A stretch of 64,000 nt of DNA, taken from Hyphomonas sp. Lineage in GTDB: Bacteria > Pseudomonadota > Alphaproteobacteria > Caulobacterales > Hyphomonadaceae. Within the stretch, counting starts at the first letter, position 1. Each line of letters starts with the position of its first letter. A program made the position numbers and the translations under genes. The notes under the pieces were generated by a model, which was not told where the DNA came from, did not search any database, and saw only the letters and a list, made by a program, of their open reading frames with translations. This document shows, piece by piece, positions 16,253 to 24,109 of this stretch. The DNA lies in the NCBI RefSeq assembly GCF_018402285.1, contig NZ_JAGYJH010000003.1, positions 1,240,001 through 1,304,000 of the forward strand. Direction: 5' to 3'.

Positions 16253-19234
16253 ATGACTACGAACAAATTTCGCGCGGTGTTGCTAGGCAGCATTGCTCCA
16301 TTTCTCGCGATCTCCGGAGTGGGTTCGACTGCTCAAGCTCAGACCGGTGCCGCCGATACGCTCCAGGCGACCGGCGAAGTAACCGGCGTCGTGTCGGATG
16401 CGGTCCGGGGCGTCTACCTCGTTGGCGCCGAAGTGCGCATCACAGGCCTCAACATCGTTGCAGTTACCGACTCTGAAGGACGTTATTCCTTTCGTCAGGT
16501 GCCGCTTGGTCAACAGACGGTGGAAGTCAGCTATCTAGGGCGGCCGACCCGCCAGGCACGCGTCACGGTGACGGGCGGTGAACCTGCGCTTGTCGACGTT
16601 GTCCTCGGGGCGACCGGTGAAGATGACCGGGTGATGGAGAGCATCATCGTGCTCGGCGCACGTCCGCAGGCAGAGTCGGAGGCCGCAGCGCTTCAGGTTC
16701 AACGTTCGTCCAAAGCCATCGTCAACGTCGTGGCCGCTGACTCGATTGGCAACTTTCCCGATCAGAACATCGCGGCTGCCATTGGAAGACTGCCCGGCGT
16801 AGCTGTCGGACGCGACCAGGGACAGGAGCGCACGCTCAGCCTCAGGGGCGCGCCGTCCCGCTGGACATCAATCGCCTTTGATGGCGTGAATGTCATTGCA
16901 CCGGGCGGCAAGTCTGCGCGGACCGATACGGTTCCTGCTGCGATCGCCAGTTCCGTCATCGTGCGCAAGGCTGTGACACCGGCAATGCCGGGCGAGTCTC
17001 TGGCGGGAAATATCGACATCATCACCCGGGGCGCCTTTGACTATCCCGGTCCCAAGGCAGCTCTCAATACCGCCGTCGGATATAATGAGCTCGGCGGCGG
17101 TGAGCAGTATGATATCGGGGGCTTTGTCTCCAATACGTTTGCAGATGGCCGCATCGGTCTGCTCCTTTCGGCATCGCGCTATGAGCGCGAGATGATCACC
17201 GACAATTTCGAAACCGACTGGGAAACGGGTGAAGATTCTGAAGACCGTGAAGCCGGCTTTGCGGATCGCGCCTGGGCAGACGCGCACCAGAACAAGCTTT
17301 ATCGTCTGACGCGCAGCAATACGGCCTATTCCGGCCGGCTCGATTTCCGCCCCTCTGATGCGCATCGTTTCTTCTTCAGTTCCATCTATACCGAGTTTAC
17401 CGATGATGAACTGCGCAACGCGATGGAGTTTGATCTCGATGATGGGGCGCGGGACACCGACGAGGCTGCGATCACGCGCGGTTATGCCGACATCCGGACG
17501 GGCAATACACCCTTCCAGGGACGCATCTTCGCAGTCGAGCTCGACAGCACGCTTAACTCGAACAGAACCCTGCAGAGCATTTTCACCAATACGTTGGGTG
17601 GTGAGCAGAGGTTCGGAGATTGGGACGCTTCCTGGAGGCTGAACTATAGCAATTCGCTGTCTGAAAGCGGGCCGACGATCCAGTCAGCCTGGAGGAGCCC
17701 GCGCGGATCAAACGCCCTCGCCGGACGCCCGACCGTGATTTACGACTTTACCGATCCGGAAAATCACCGCGTCGAGCTGTTCGAGACGATCGTTAACCCT
17801 GATGGCTCTCTCTCTCAGGGCGAGTCGAAGCGCAACCTCGACGCTCAGGACTATGAGTTTGTTCGTCTGCGAAACAACGACCGGCTGCAGGACAGCTATT
17901 CCTACAGCGCCCGCCTCGATCTCGGCCGTGAGCTGACCCTGTTTGACCGGGCAACCGAATTCCAGTTCGGCGTTCAGTATGACGATCGCTCGAAGAAAGA
18001 CACCCGCCAGACCCTGGAAATCACTGCAGCCCAGCTGGCTGCTGCCGGCATTGCAGCCCCATCGAGGGCCGACATTGAGATAAATGATCCGTATAAAGGC
18101 GAATTGCCACTCGGTTATTCTTTCCGGTATTTCTCCGACAGCGCCATACGGCAGCTGTGGAACGGTCTGGCCGATCAGGGAGTGTCCCGGGTCCAGGCTA
18201 ATACATCCGAGACAAACAACTTCAGGGTCACTGAGAATGTAATCGCCGGTTATGCGATGACGACGACGTATTTCGACTGGGGTAACATTCTCGCGGGTGC
18301 CCGCGTGGAACGGGTTGAAAATACCGGGCGGGCCCTCGTCAGGTTCGGCAATAATTTCGAACTTGCCAATGTGGGGGATGATAGCCTTCAGGTCTTCCCG
18401 AGTATGCATGTCAACTGGGACATCAATGACCAGCTCAAACTGCGTCTTTCGGCAAACAGCGGCGCGGCACGCCCGGATTTCTCCATCCTGCGGCCGAACT
18501 TCAACGTCTCCGACGAGAACCAGACGATCAGCGGGGGCAACCCCTTCGCGCTTCCGGAAAAGGCGATCGGCGCAGATGGCTATCTCGAATGGTACCTGCC
18601 GTCGGGCGCCTTCCTTTCATTCGGCGCCTATTACAAGTCTCTGGACGACGTGCTGTTTTCGGTTCGCAATCCGGCTTTTGGCAGTGATGTCCTCAACGAG
18701 CCGGGAATTGATCGCTCCGGCTATGTGTTCACGACGACCGACAATGGCGGCAGTGGCTACTTGGCCGGCGCTGAGGTTGCCTTTTCCCAGACCCTTGAGC
18801 CTTTTGCTGACCGGTTGAACCTGCCCGAGTGGGCAGGTGGTTTCGGCGTACGCGGAAACTTGACGCTGAACGATTCGGAAGTGGAAACACCAGATGGCCG
18901 CAAGGTTCAGCTGCCCGGTTCGTCAGATCTGATCTACAATGCTGCTCTTTCGTACGAGCGCTACGGCCTCTCGACCCGGATCAGCTGGCAGTACCAGACA
19001 GAGTATATCGACAGCATCGGGAGTGGCGACGTCCTGGGTGATGGCTTCTGGAGCGATGTCGGGCGCCTGGATTTCAAGACGGAATATACCTTCAACGACA
19101 ATGCCCAGGTTTATTTCGAGGCAAACAACCTCACTCGTGAGCCGGGCGTGCGTTATGAGGGTATCGTTGCCCGCACCTCCGAATACGAAGAATTCGGGGC
19201 GCGCTATCTGCTCGGTCTCCGCCTGAACTTCTGA
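16253..19234 (+). CDS. TonB-dependent receptor with N-terminal carboxypeptidase-regulatory-like domain
   Basis: 993 aa outer-membrane receptor. A signal peptide ends near STAQAQ and is followed by a CarboxypepD_reg-like beta domain (GVVSDAVRGVYLVGAEVRI, DSEGRYSFRQVPLG). The plug domain begins around residue 140 with DSIGNFPDQNIAAAIGRLPG and LSLRG, typical of the TIGR01782 (Xanthomonas-Caulobacter) type. A 22-strand barrel follows, ending in LLGLRLNF with the C-terminal Phe needed for insertion. These receptors import oligosaccharides or other polymers energised by TonB. ATG 16253 has AGGGGTG upstream and is preferred to GTG 16244. Confidence 0.92.
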   Translation: MTTNKFRAVLLGSIAPFLAISGVGSTAQAQTGAADTLQATGEVTGVVSDAVRGVYLVGAEVRITGLNIVAVTDSEGRYSFRQVPLGQQTVEVSYLGRPTRQARVTVTGGEPALVDVVLGATGEDDRVMESIIVLGARPQAESEAAALQVQRSSKAIVNVVAADSIGNFPDQNIAAAIGRLPGVAVGRDQGQERTLSLRGAPSRWTSIAFDGVNVIAPGGKSARTDTVPAAIASSVIVRKAVTPAMPGESLAGNIDIITRGAFDYPGPKAALNTAVGYNELGGGEQYDIGGFVSNTFADGRIGLLLSASRYEREMITDNFETDWETGEDSEDREAGFADRAWADAHQNKLYRLTRSNTAYSGRLDFRPSDAHRFFFSSIYTEFTDDELRNAMEFDLDDGARDTDEAAITRGYADIRTGNTPFQGRIFAVELDSTLNSNRTLQSIFTNTLGGEQRFGDWDASWRLNYSNSLSESGPTIQSAWRSPRGSNALAGRPTVIYDFTDPENHRVELFETIVNPDGSLSQGESKRNLDAQDYEFVRLRNNDRLQDSYSYSARLDLGRELTLFDRATEFQFGVQYDDRSKKDTRQTLEITAAQLAAAGIAAPSRADIEINDPYKGELPLGYSFRYFSDSAIRQLWNGLADQGVSRVQANTSETNNFRVTENVIAGYAMTTTYFDWGNILAGARVERVENTGRALVRFGNNFELANVGDDSLQVFPSMHVNWDINDQLKLRLSANSGAARPDFSILRPNFNVSDENQTISGGNPFALPEKAIGADGYLEWYLPSGAFLSFGAYYKSLDDVLFSVRNPAFGSDVLNEPGIDRSGYVFTTTDNGGSGYLAGAEVAFSQTLEPFADRLNLPEWAGGFGVRGNLTLNDSEVETPDGRKVQLPGSSDLIYNAALSYERYGLSTRISWQYQTEYIDSIGSGDVLGDGFWSDVGRLDFKTEYTFNDNAQVYFEANNLTREPGVRYEGIVARTSEYEEFGARYLLGLRLNF

Positions 19235-19239
19235 TATCG

Positions 19240-19273
19240 TAAGCTCCCTCGCGCGCTAGCGAGAGGGAGCTTA
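19240..19273 (+). terminator. strong hairpin after the TonB receptor
   Basis: TAAGCTCCCTC and GAGGGAGCTTA form an 11-bp perfect stem with additional GCG pairing in the loop, starting 5 bp after the receptor stop. There is no T tract, so it may attenuate transcription or protect the receptor mRNA rather than stop all readthrough into the phosphatase gene. Confidence 0.5.
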
Positions 19274-19403
19274 CACCCGTTTGGGAGGGCGGTCTTCTGA
19301 GCGGGGGGGCAGAGTGGTCTGGCAAGGCCCCGTTAAGCATCAAGGCGGCCGGTTTGCAGACTTGCCGTTCATATACGTTCGTTACCATGAAGGAAGAAGT
19401 ACG

Positions 19404-20864
19404 ATGATCCGGGTCCGAGCCTTTATTCTTTCGGCTAGCCTTTCAATAATCTGCGCTACCGGTGCAAACGCGCATCAAGGCCACGCAGCGCCGCCATGGC
19501 AACAATCATCGGTTTGGCCCGACCGGATCGTCGTTACGCTCCCGGATGATCCGGCGACATCCTTTGCGGTAACCTGGAGAACGTCAGCGGACGTTGAAAA
19601 CTCTGTCGCGGAAATCGCTGTGGCAACACCTGATGCCCGCTTCGATCTGGCTGCGGAAAGCCGCACGGCAGTATCTGAAGAACTCGATCTGGCAACTGTG
19701 AAACGACTTGGTGCAGATGTTCCAGTTGAATGGAACAGCATGCTTGCGCCCGTTCGCTTCCATTCGGTTACCTTTGATGGCCTTGAGCCGGACACGCTGT
19801 ATGCTTACCGCGTTCGGGGCGCAGACTCGGCATGGAGTGAATGGTATCAGGTGCGGACTGCGCCTGTTGATGGTCCGATCTCTTTCATCTATGTGGGGGA
19901 CGCGCAGAACGGTATCCTATCGCATTGGGCGCGGACGATCCGGGCCGCATTTCAGACGGCGCCTGACGCCAGGTTCATTCTTCATGCAGGCGACCTCGTG
20001 AACCGCGCTTCGCGTGATTTTGAGTGGGCCGAGTGGTTTAAGTCTGTCGGGTTTATCCACGGTATGATCCCGGCGATGCCCGTTGCGGGCAATCACGAGT
20101 ATGATCGCATTGGTCTGCCGGAAGATACGACAAGCCGTATTCTCTCCATCCTGTGGCGCCCGCAGTTTACCCTGCCGGTCGAAGAAACACTCCACGCCGA
20201 TCTCCGCGAGACCGTCTATGACGTGCGCTACACAAAGGATCTGCATCTCTTCGTCCTCGACACGCAAGCAGGCCGGATCGACGAACAGGCCGAATGGCTG
20301 GACAAGGCCCTGTCAGAGAGCGACGCCCGCTGGCGGATCGTCTCGATGCACCACCCGATATTCTCCTCAGGCCGCGGAAGGGATAATGCTGACCGCCGGC
20401 AGATCCTTTTGCCGGTTTTCCTCAAGCACAATGTCGATCTCGTTCTGCAGGGACATGATCACACCTATGCGCGGGGCCTCATACCTCAGGATGATACGAC
20501 CCAGACACCAGAACGTATTGCAATGGGTGATACGGATCTTATCAAGACGATGTTCGTCAACTCTGTGTCGGGTGCCAAGCAGTATACGTTCAAGGATGAC
20601 CGCTGGGACGGCTATACCTCCGACGGTGTGGAACTTAAGAACTATGCAGAAAACACTCAATTTTTCCAAGTCGTTCGCATCTATGGCAATACGCTGAGCT
20701 ATACCGCTTATACAGCGACGAGGGAAATCTATGACAGCTTCGTCATGACTAAAGGAGAAGATGCAGTAAAAACCCTGCTGGAAGGCAGCGGATCTACGAT
20801 CGATCTTCGCCTTTTCGAGAGCACGATGCCCTACCCAGGGGTAAGTGATCTGAGTGCGGAGTAG
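19404..20864 (+). CDS. purple-acid-phosphatase-like metallophosphoesterase, exported
   Basis: 486 aa from the ATG at 19404, which has GGAAGAAG upstream; the track start (19281) lies far outside the signal peptide. The signal peptide is LSASLSIICATGANA. A fibronectin-III-like N-terminal domain (about residues 35-155) is followed by a calcineurin-like phosphoesterase domain with all metal motifs: VGDAQ, HAGDLV, GNHEYD, MHHPIF and GHDHTYARG. It probably releases phosphate from organic phosphoesters in the periplasm or outside the cell. It lies 170 bp downstream of the TonB receptor on the same strand. Confidence 0.88.
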   Translation: MIRVRAFILSASLSIICATGANAHQGHAAPPWQQSSVWPDRIVVTLPDDPATSFAVTWRTSADVENSVAEIAVATPDARFDLAAESRTAVSEELDLATVKRLGADVPVEWNSMLAPVRFHSVTFDGLEPDTLYAYRVRGADSAWSEWYQVRTAPVDGPISFIYVGDAQNGILSHWARTIRAAFQTAPDARFILHAGDLVNRASRDFEWAEWFKSVGFIHGMIPAMPVAGNHEYDRIGLPEDTTSRILSILWRPQFTLPVEETLHADLRETVYDVRYTKDLHLFVLDTQAGRIDEQAEWLDKALSESDARWRIVSMHHPIFSSGRGRDNADRRQILLPVFLKHNVDLVLQGHDHTYARGLIPQDDTTQTPERIAMGDTDLIKTMFVNSVSGAKQYTFKDDRWDGYTSDGVELKNYAENTQFFQVVRIYGNTLSYTAYTATREIYDSFVMTKGEDAVKTLLEGSGSTIDLRLFESTMPYPGVSDLSAE

Positions 20865-20881
20865 TAAGTCCGAGCGATTGG

Positions 20882-20925
20882 CGCTGTAAACTGCGTATTC
20901 AGGATTAGCCTTCCAGTTTACAGCG
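20882..20925. repeat. 12-bp inverted repeat near the right island end
   Basis: CGCTGTAAACTG and CAGTTTACAGCG are perfect inverted copies separated by 20 nt, 17 bp after the phosphatase stop. No T run follows. It may be a terminator variant, a protein-binding site or a relic of a mobile element end. Confidence 0.5.
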
Positions 20926-21243
20926 TCGTCGGAACGTGGCTTAGAGCAGACTGAAGGGTGCTGACCTGCCACTGAACTTTGATCTTGACGGGATTAGAGC
21001 CGCTGCGGTCTGTACGCCTTCCAGTGCGGGCTTAGCAACGAAGGATTGGCGGAGCTTTTAATCAGTAGGTCACAGGTTCGAACCCTGTTGGGCACACCAA
21101 ATTTTTCAGTAGATTCACCTGTTTGCCTGGTGCGCCTGCAACGCGGTCGGGACCAGAATGTTCCGGTCGTAGGGTGCCCTTCTGACGCGTGCCGCAGGGT
21201 TACGGTCAAAAGACACCCCGCCCGCGGTTTGAGTCTCCAATCT
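20926..21243. other. non-coding right end of the island and its junction
   Basis: About 320 bp without a supportable gene. The only recognisable feature is the attR repeat at 21055-21099. The track ORF 21046-21558 reads through the tRNA fragment and the end of the next real gene, and is spurious. Confidence 0.6.
21055..21099 (+). repeat. right attachment repeat (attR), 3' fragment of tRNA-Lys
   Basis: Identical over 45 bp to the 3' part of tRNA-Lys at 12627-12671, but without the 5' half of a tRNA: the preceding sequence GATTGGCGGAG is unrelated. It is therefore a displaced tRNA fragment and not a functional tRNA gene. Confidence 0.9.
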
Positions 21244-22464
21244 TCACGTCGCTTGAAGTTCAAACGTAAGACCGGCATGAGCCTGCAGCCGGTCGATCAG
21301 TTTATCGCCCATGAGCCCTGCCGGGGTCCAAAACCCGCCCACGGTGTTTTCCGGCACGTCCCTGGCCAGGCAGGCAGCGGCCTGTGCCAGCATTTTAGCC
21401 GTGGAGCCATACCCTGGGTCGCGATCCCCGGTTACCCGGCATCTGATTTTGTCGCCGCGGCGTGTTGTTCCCAGGAACACCAGATCATATTCGCCATCGA
21501 GCTGTTGTTGTTCGCTCGGCCCTTCTCCCGGCTTGGGGAGGAAATAATTTTCCAGTAGCCAGCGCGTGGGCGGGAAAGCGAAGGCGAGCATCCCGCCTGC
21601 CAGTCCCAAGCTGATCGCTCTGGCCGTGCGCTTGCCGCGGCCACCGGCTCCCGACAACATGGCCTCTTCATACATAAAGTCGGTGCCATAGCTGTTGTTG
21701 CTCAACGCGTTGGAACGATGGACGACGCGCGCGTTGATGGCCGCCATGATGAAGGGAGCAATCCAGCTGTTGCAGTCTTCGTCATAAGCCATCTGCACAT
21801 CGTGCTGGCGGGCAGCAAAGGCATGGCCCGGCGGGCAAAGGCTGTAGGGATCCTTCAATTGCCTGCGCAGCTGAGCATCCCCCGACGCCTCCTTGACCAT
21901 ATTGATCATGCTCGCAATCGTTCCGCCGGAAGCTGCGCCCTTGATCTTCGCTACCCGCATGTTGATCCGGTTGCAGGTCTGACCAAGCTTTTCCGTTGCC
22001 TGCTGCTGAAGAAAATGGACACCCAGATCCGAAGGAATGGAGTCAAACCCGCAACAGTGCACGATCCATGCGCCGCTCTGCCTGGCGGCCTGCTCATGGC
22101 GCTCCTGCATCTTTCGGATCCATTGCGGCTCCCCTGTGAGATCGCAGTAATGGGTTCCCGACGTAGCGCAGACCTTTACCAGCGTGTCACCATAAAGCGC
22201 ATAAGGCCCAACCGTAGACACGATGACTTTGGTCCTTGCGCTCATTGCCTTGAGAGCCGCTTCATCACTGGCATCGGCGACGATCAATTCGATGCCTGAC
22301 AAGCCGATGTCCTGGCTGAGTTTTTCCAGCTTGCTTCGCGAGCGCCCGGCAATAGCCCATTTGATCGCTCCTTTCCCGAACTGCTCATTCATGTAGCGAA
22401 CCATGATCTGACCCACGAAACTGGTCGCGCCGTAAAGAATGATGTCGAAGGTCTTGTCTGTCAT
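21244..22464 (-). CDS. saccharopine-dehydrogenase-family NAD(P)-binding protein
   Basis: 406 aa. The N-terminal Rossmann fold reads DIILYGATSFVGQIMVRYM, followed by AIAGRSRSKLEKL, STVGPYALYG, HYCDLTGEPQWIRKM and CCGFDSIPSDLGV. This pattern is shared by the SCCPDH-like and mycobacterial trans-acting enoyl reductase group rather than by lysine-pathway saccharopine dehydrogenase. A hydrophobic stretch near residues 285-310 could be a membrane or lipid-droplet anchor. The substrate is unknown; lipid metabolism is plausible given the neighbouring acyl-CoA dehydrogenase. Confidence 0.85.
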   Translation of the reverse strand: MTDKTFDIILYGATSFVGQIMVRYMNEQFGKGAIKWAIAGRSRSKLEKLSQDIGLSGIELIVADASDEAALKAMSARTKVIVSTVGPYALYGDTLVKVCATSGTHYCDLTGEPQWIRKMQERHEQAARQSGAWIVHCCGFDSIPSDLGVHFLQQQATEKLGQTCNRINMRVAKIKGAASGGTIASMINMVKEASGDAQLRRQLKDPYSLCPPGHAFAARQHDVQMAYDEDCNSWIAPFIMAAINARVVHRSNALSNNSYGTDFMYEEAMLSGAGGRGKRTARAISLGLAGGMLAFAFPPTRWLLENYFLPKPGEGPSEQQQLDGEYDLVFLGTTRRGDKIRCRVTGDRDPGYGSTAKMLAQAAACLARDVPENTVGGFWTPAGLMGDKLIDRLQAHAGLTFELQAT

Positions 22465-22612
22465 TTGGTTCTCTGAACGCCTTGGGGTCAGCTACGAATG
22501 GCTCGGGCAGCCTTTGATCGATGAGGGGCGCCCCGTTTCAGCTTCGCACCATTGACCAACCGCTGTCTGAAGGCAAACTGGTGATTTCAGCCCAACCGCC
22601 CCCACCAGAACC

Positions 22613-23788
22613 CTAAAGCCCCAAAACCCCCTTCGCGATAATGTTCCGCTGAACTTCGTTCGAGCCGCCATAGATCGAACCGGCCCGGTTGTTGAGATAG
22701 CGCGGCATTGCCGTCACCAGCTCCGCCGGGCCGATCGGCGCCACATTCGCCAGCGGATGCACCGCTTCCAGCTGTTGGACGCCTGCGTAAATCCCGCTCG
22801 CCAGAACGGCGAGCTCATCTACCGCCTGCATCAGCTCGGTGCGCTGTATCTTCAGCATCGAGGCTGCCGGCCCCGGCGGTTTGCCGCTGGAAACAGCCGA
22901 AAGAATGCGCTGCTCGGTGCCTTTGATGGCCTCCACGCGCGTCCCCAGATCGCCGGCAAGACGCATGAGATCGGGGCACCCGATCCCTGTCACATAACGC
23001 TGCAAACGGGCAAGGCCTGCCTCCAGCCCGGCAGACGATCCGCCCGACCGCTCGAATTCCAGAAGGTATTTTGCCACCGACCAGCCATCATTCTCCTCGC
23101 CGAGGCGGCCGGACTTTGGCACGCGGACCTCGTCGAAAAACACCTGGTTGAGTTCATGCTCGCCCGCCAGCGTGATGATCGGGTCCACCTTGATCCCGGG
23201 GATCGACATGTCGAGCAGGAGGAAAGTTATCCCCTTTTGCGCCTTTGCCTCCGGGTCCGTCCGCACAAGGCAGAACATCTTGTTGGCGTGGTGGGCATGG
23301 GTGGTCCAGATCTTGGTACCGTTTAGCACATAATCGTCCCCGTCACTCACCGCCCGCAGCTGCAGCGAGGCCAGATCAGAGCCCGATCCCGGCTCCGAAT
23401 AGCCCTGGCACCAATAGTCCTCGCCCGAGAGGATCCGCGGCAGGTAATGCGCCTTTTGCTCCGGCGTGCCATAGCCGATGATGCACGGGCCCACCATGCC
23501 CAGCCCCATCGGCGCCAGCCCCGGCGCGCCTGCGCGGGCGCACTCGCTGGCAAAGATATAGCGCTGCATTTCGCTCCAGCCGGTGCCACCATACTTCTTC
23601 GGCCAGTGGGGCGCGACCCAGCCGCGTTCATGCAGAATGCGCTGCCAGGGCAGGGTGAATTCCGGCTCGATGAAGACGCTGGTGGCCAGCCGTCCGGCAG
23701 CGGCGAGTTCGGGGCTCAGCTTTTCCCCAAGGAAGGCTCGCACTTCCTGCTGAAATTCAACATCCTGCGATGACAGATCTAGTTTCAT
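22613..23788 (-). CDS. acyl-CoA dehydrogenase
   Basis: 391 aa, FAD-dependent alpha,beta-dehydrogenation of an acyl-CoA. Blocks are WVAPHWPKKYGGTGWS, CQGYSEPGSGSDLASL, NGTKIWTTHAHHANKMF and the C-terminal GGSNEVQRNIIAKGVLGL. The start at 23788 (MKLDLSSQDVEF) is chosen because GGGAGG lies 8 nt upstream; the track's 23848 adds an unlikely cysteine-rich leader. No electron-transfer flavoprotein or other beta-oxidation gene is adjacent, and chain-length preference cannot be told from sequence. Confidence 0.92.
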   Translation of the reverse strand: MKLDLSSQDVEFQQEVRAFLGEKLSPELAAAGRLATSVFIEPEFTLPWQRILHERGWVAPHWPKKYGGTGWSEMQRYIFASECARAGAPGLAPMGLGMVGPCIIGYGTPEQKAHYLPRILSGEDYWCQGYSEPGSGSDLASLQLRAVSDGDDYVLNGTKIWTTHAHHANKMFCLVRTDPEAKAQKGITFLLLDMSIPGIKVDPIITLAGEHELNQVFFDEVRVPKSGRLGEENDGWSVAKYLLEFERSGGSSAGLEAGLARLQRYVTGIGCPDLMRLAGDLGTRVEAIKGTEQRILSAVSSGKPPGPAASMLKIQRTELMQAVDELAVLASGIYAGVQQLEAVHPLANVAPIGPAELVTAMPRYLNNRAGSIYGGSNEVQRNIIAKGVLGL

Positions 23789-23856
23789 GGTCCGTGCCTC
23801 CCGGCTCATCCTCTTGCTTTCCTCATGACAGAGCAAGCAGAACAGCATGAGGCAAG

Positions 23857-24102
23857 ATGCACAGCTGGCGTCAGCTGCGCGCGCTGGAGGCGGTCAATCC
23901 CAGGATCGATCCGCAAGCGTATGGCTCTTACGGCATTGACGCCGCCATCGTCGCGCCGCTCCAGCCTCCCATGGGCGTCTGCGCGCCAGCCATGCGCTTC
24001 CATATGAAGAGTGCCAGCCGCAAGCTGGGCGTTTCCGGCCGTTCACAGTCGATCCGGCTGGCGACAACGCTCGGCTATCCCGGGCAGGGCAGCGGGGCCT
24101 GA
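23857..24102 (+). pseudogene. LuxR-type regulator remnant with internal deletion
   Basis: An 81-codon frame whose C-terminal part, MRFHMKSASRKLGVSG followed by RSQSIRLATTLGY, matches the recognition helix and last helix of LuxR/FixJ-type HTH domains. The preceding YGIDAAIVAPLQPP resembles a fragment of an autoinducer-binding domain. The first half of the HTH and the linker are absent, so this looks like a LuxR solo shrunk by an internal deletion. It sits between an acyl-CoA dehydrogenase and kynureninase on the opposite strand. It may not be expressed. Confidence 0.5.
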
Positions 24103-24109
24103 AACGGGG

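Larger units (their letters stand above)
12672..21099. mobile_element. tRNA-Lys genomic island (about 8.4 kb), no integrase seen
   Basis: The segment between the two 45-bp repeats. It holds a broken DUF4238-like gene, a minus-strand secreted beta-propeller protein, a TonB-dependent receptor and a purple-acid-phosphatase-like enzyme, plus long non-coding stretches at both ends (12672-12910, 15836-16252, 20865-21054). Base and codon use are somewhat less GC-rich than in the flanking genes. No integrase, excisionase or transposase is recognisable, so the element is probably an immobilised remnant. The boundaries follow from the repeats; the transfer history is inference. Confidence 0.8.

Noticed and set aside
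21055-21099. Second tRNA-Lys gene
   Set aside because: Only the 3' 45 nt match. The 5' acceptor strand, D arm and anticodon 5' stem are missing, so it cannot fold into a tRNA.
21046-21558. 170-aa plus-strand ORF through the attR repeat
   Set aside because: It reads the tRNA fragment and then the antisense of the saccharopine-dehydrogenase-like gene; no motif.
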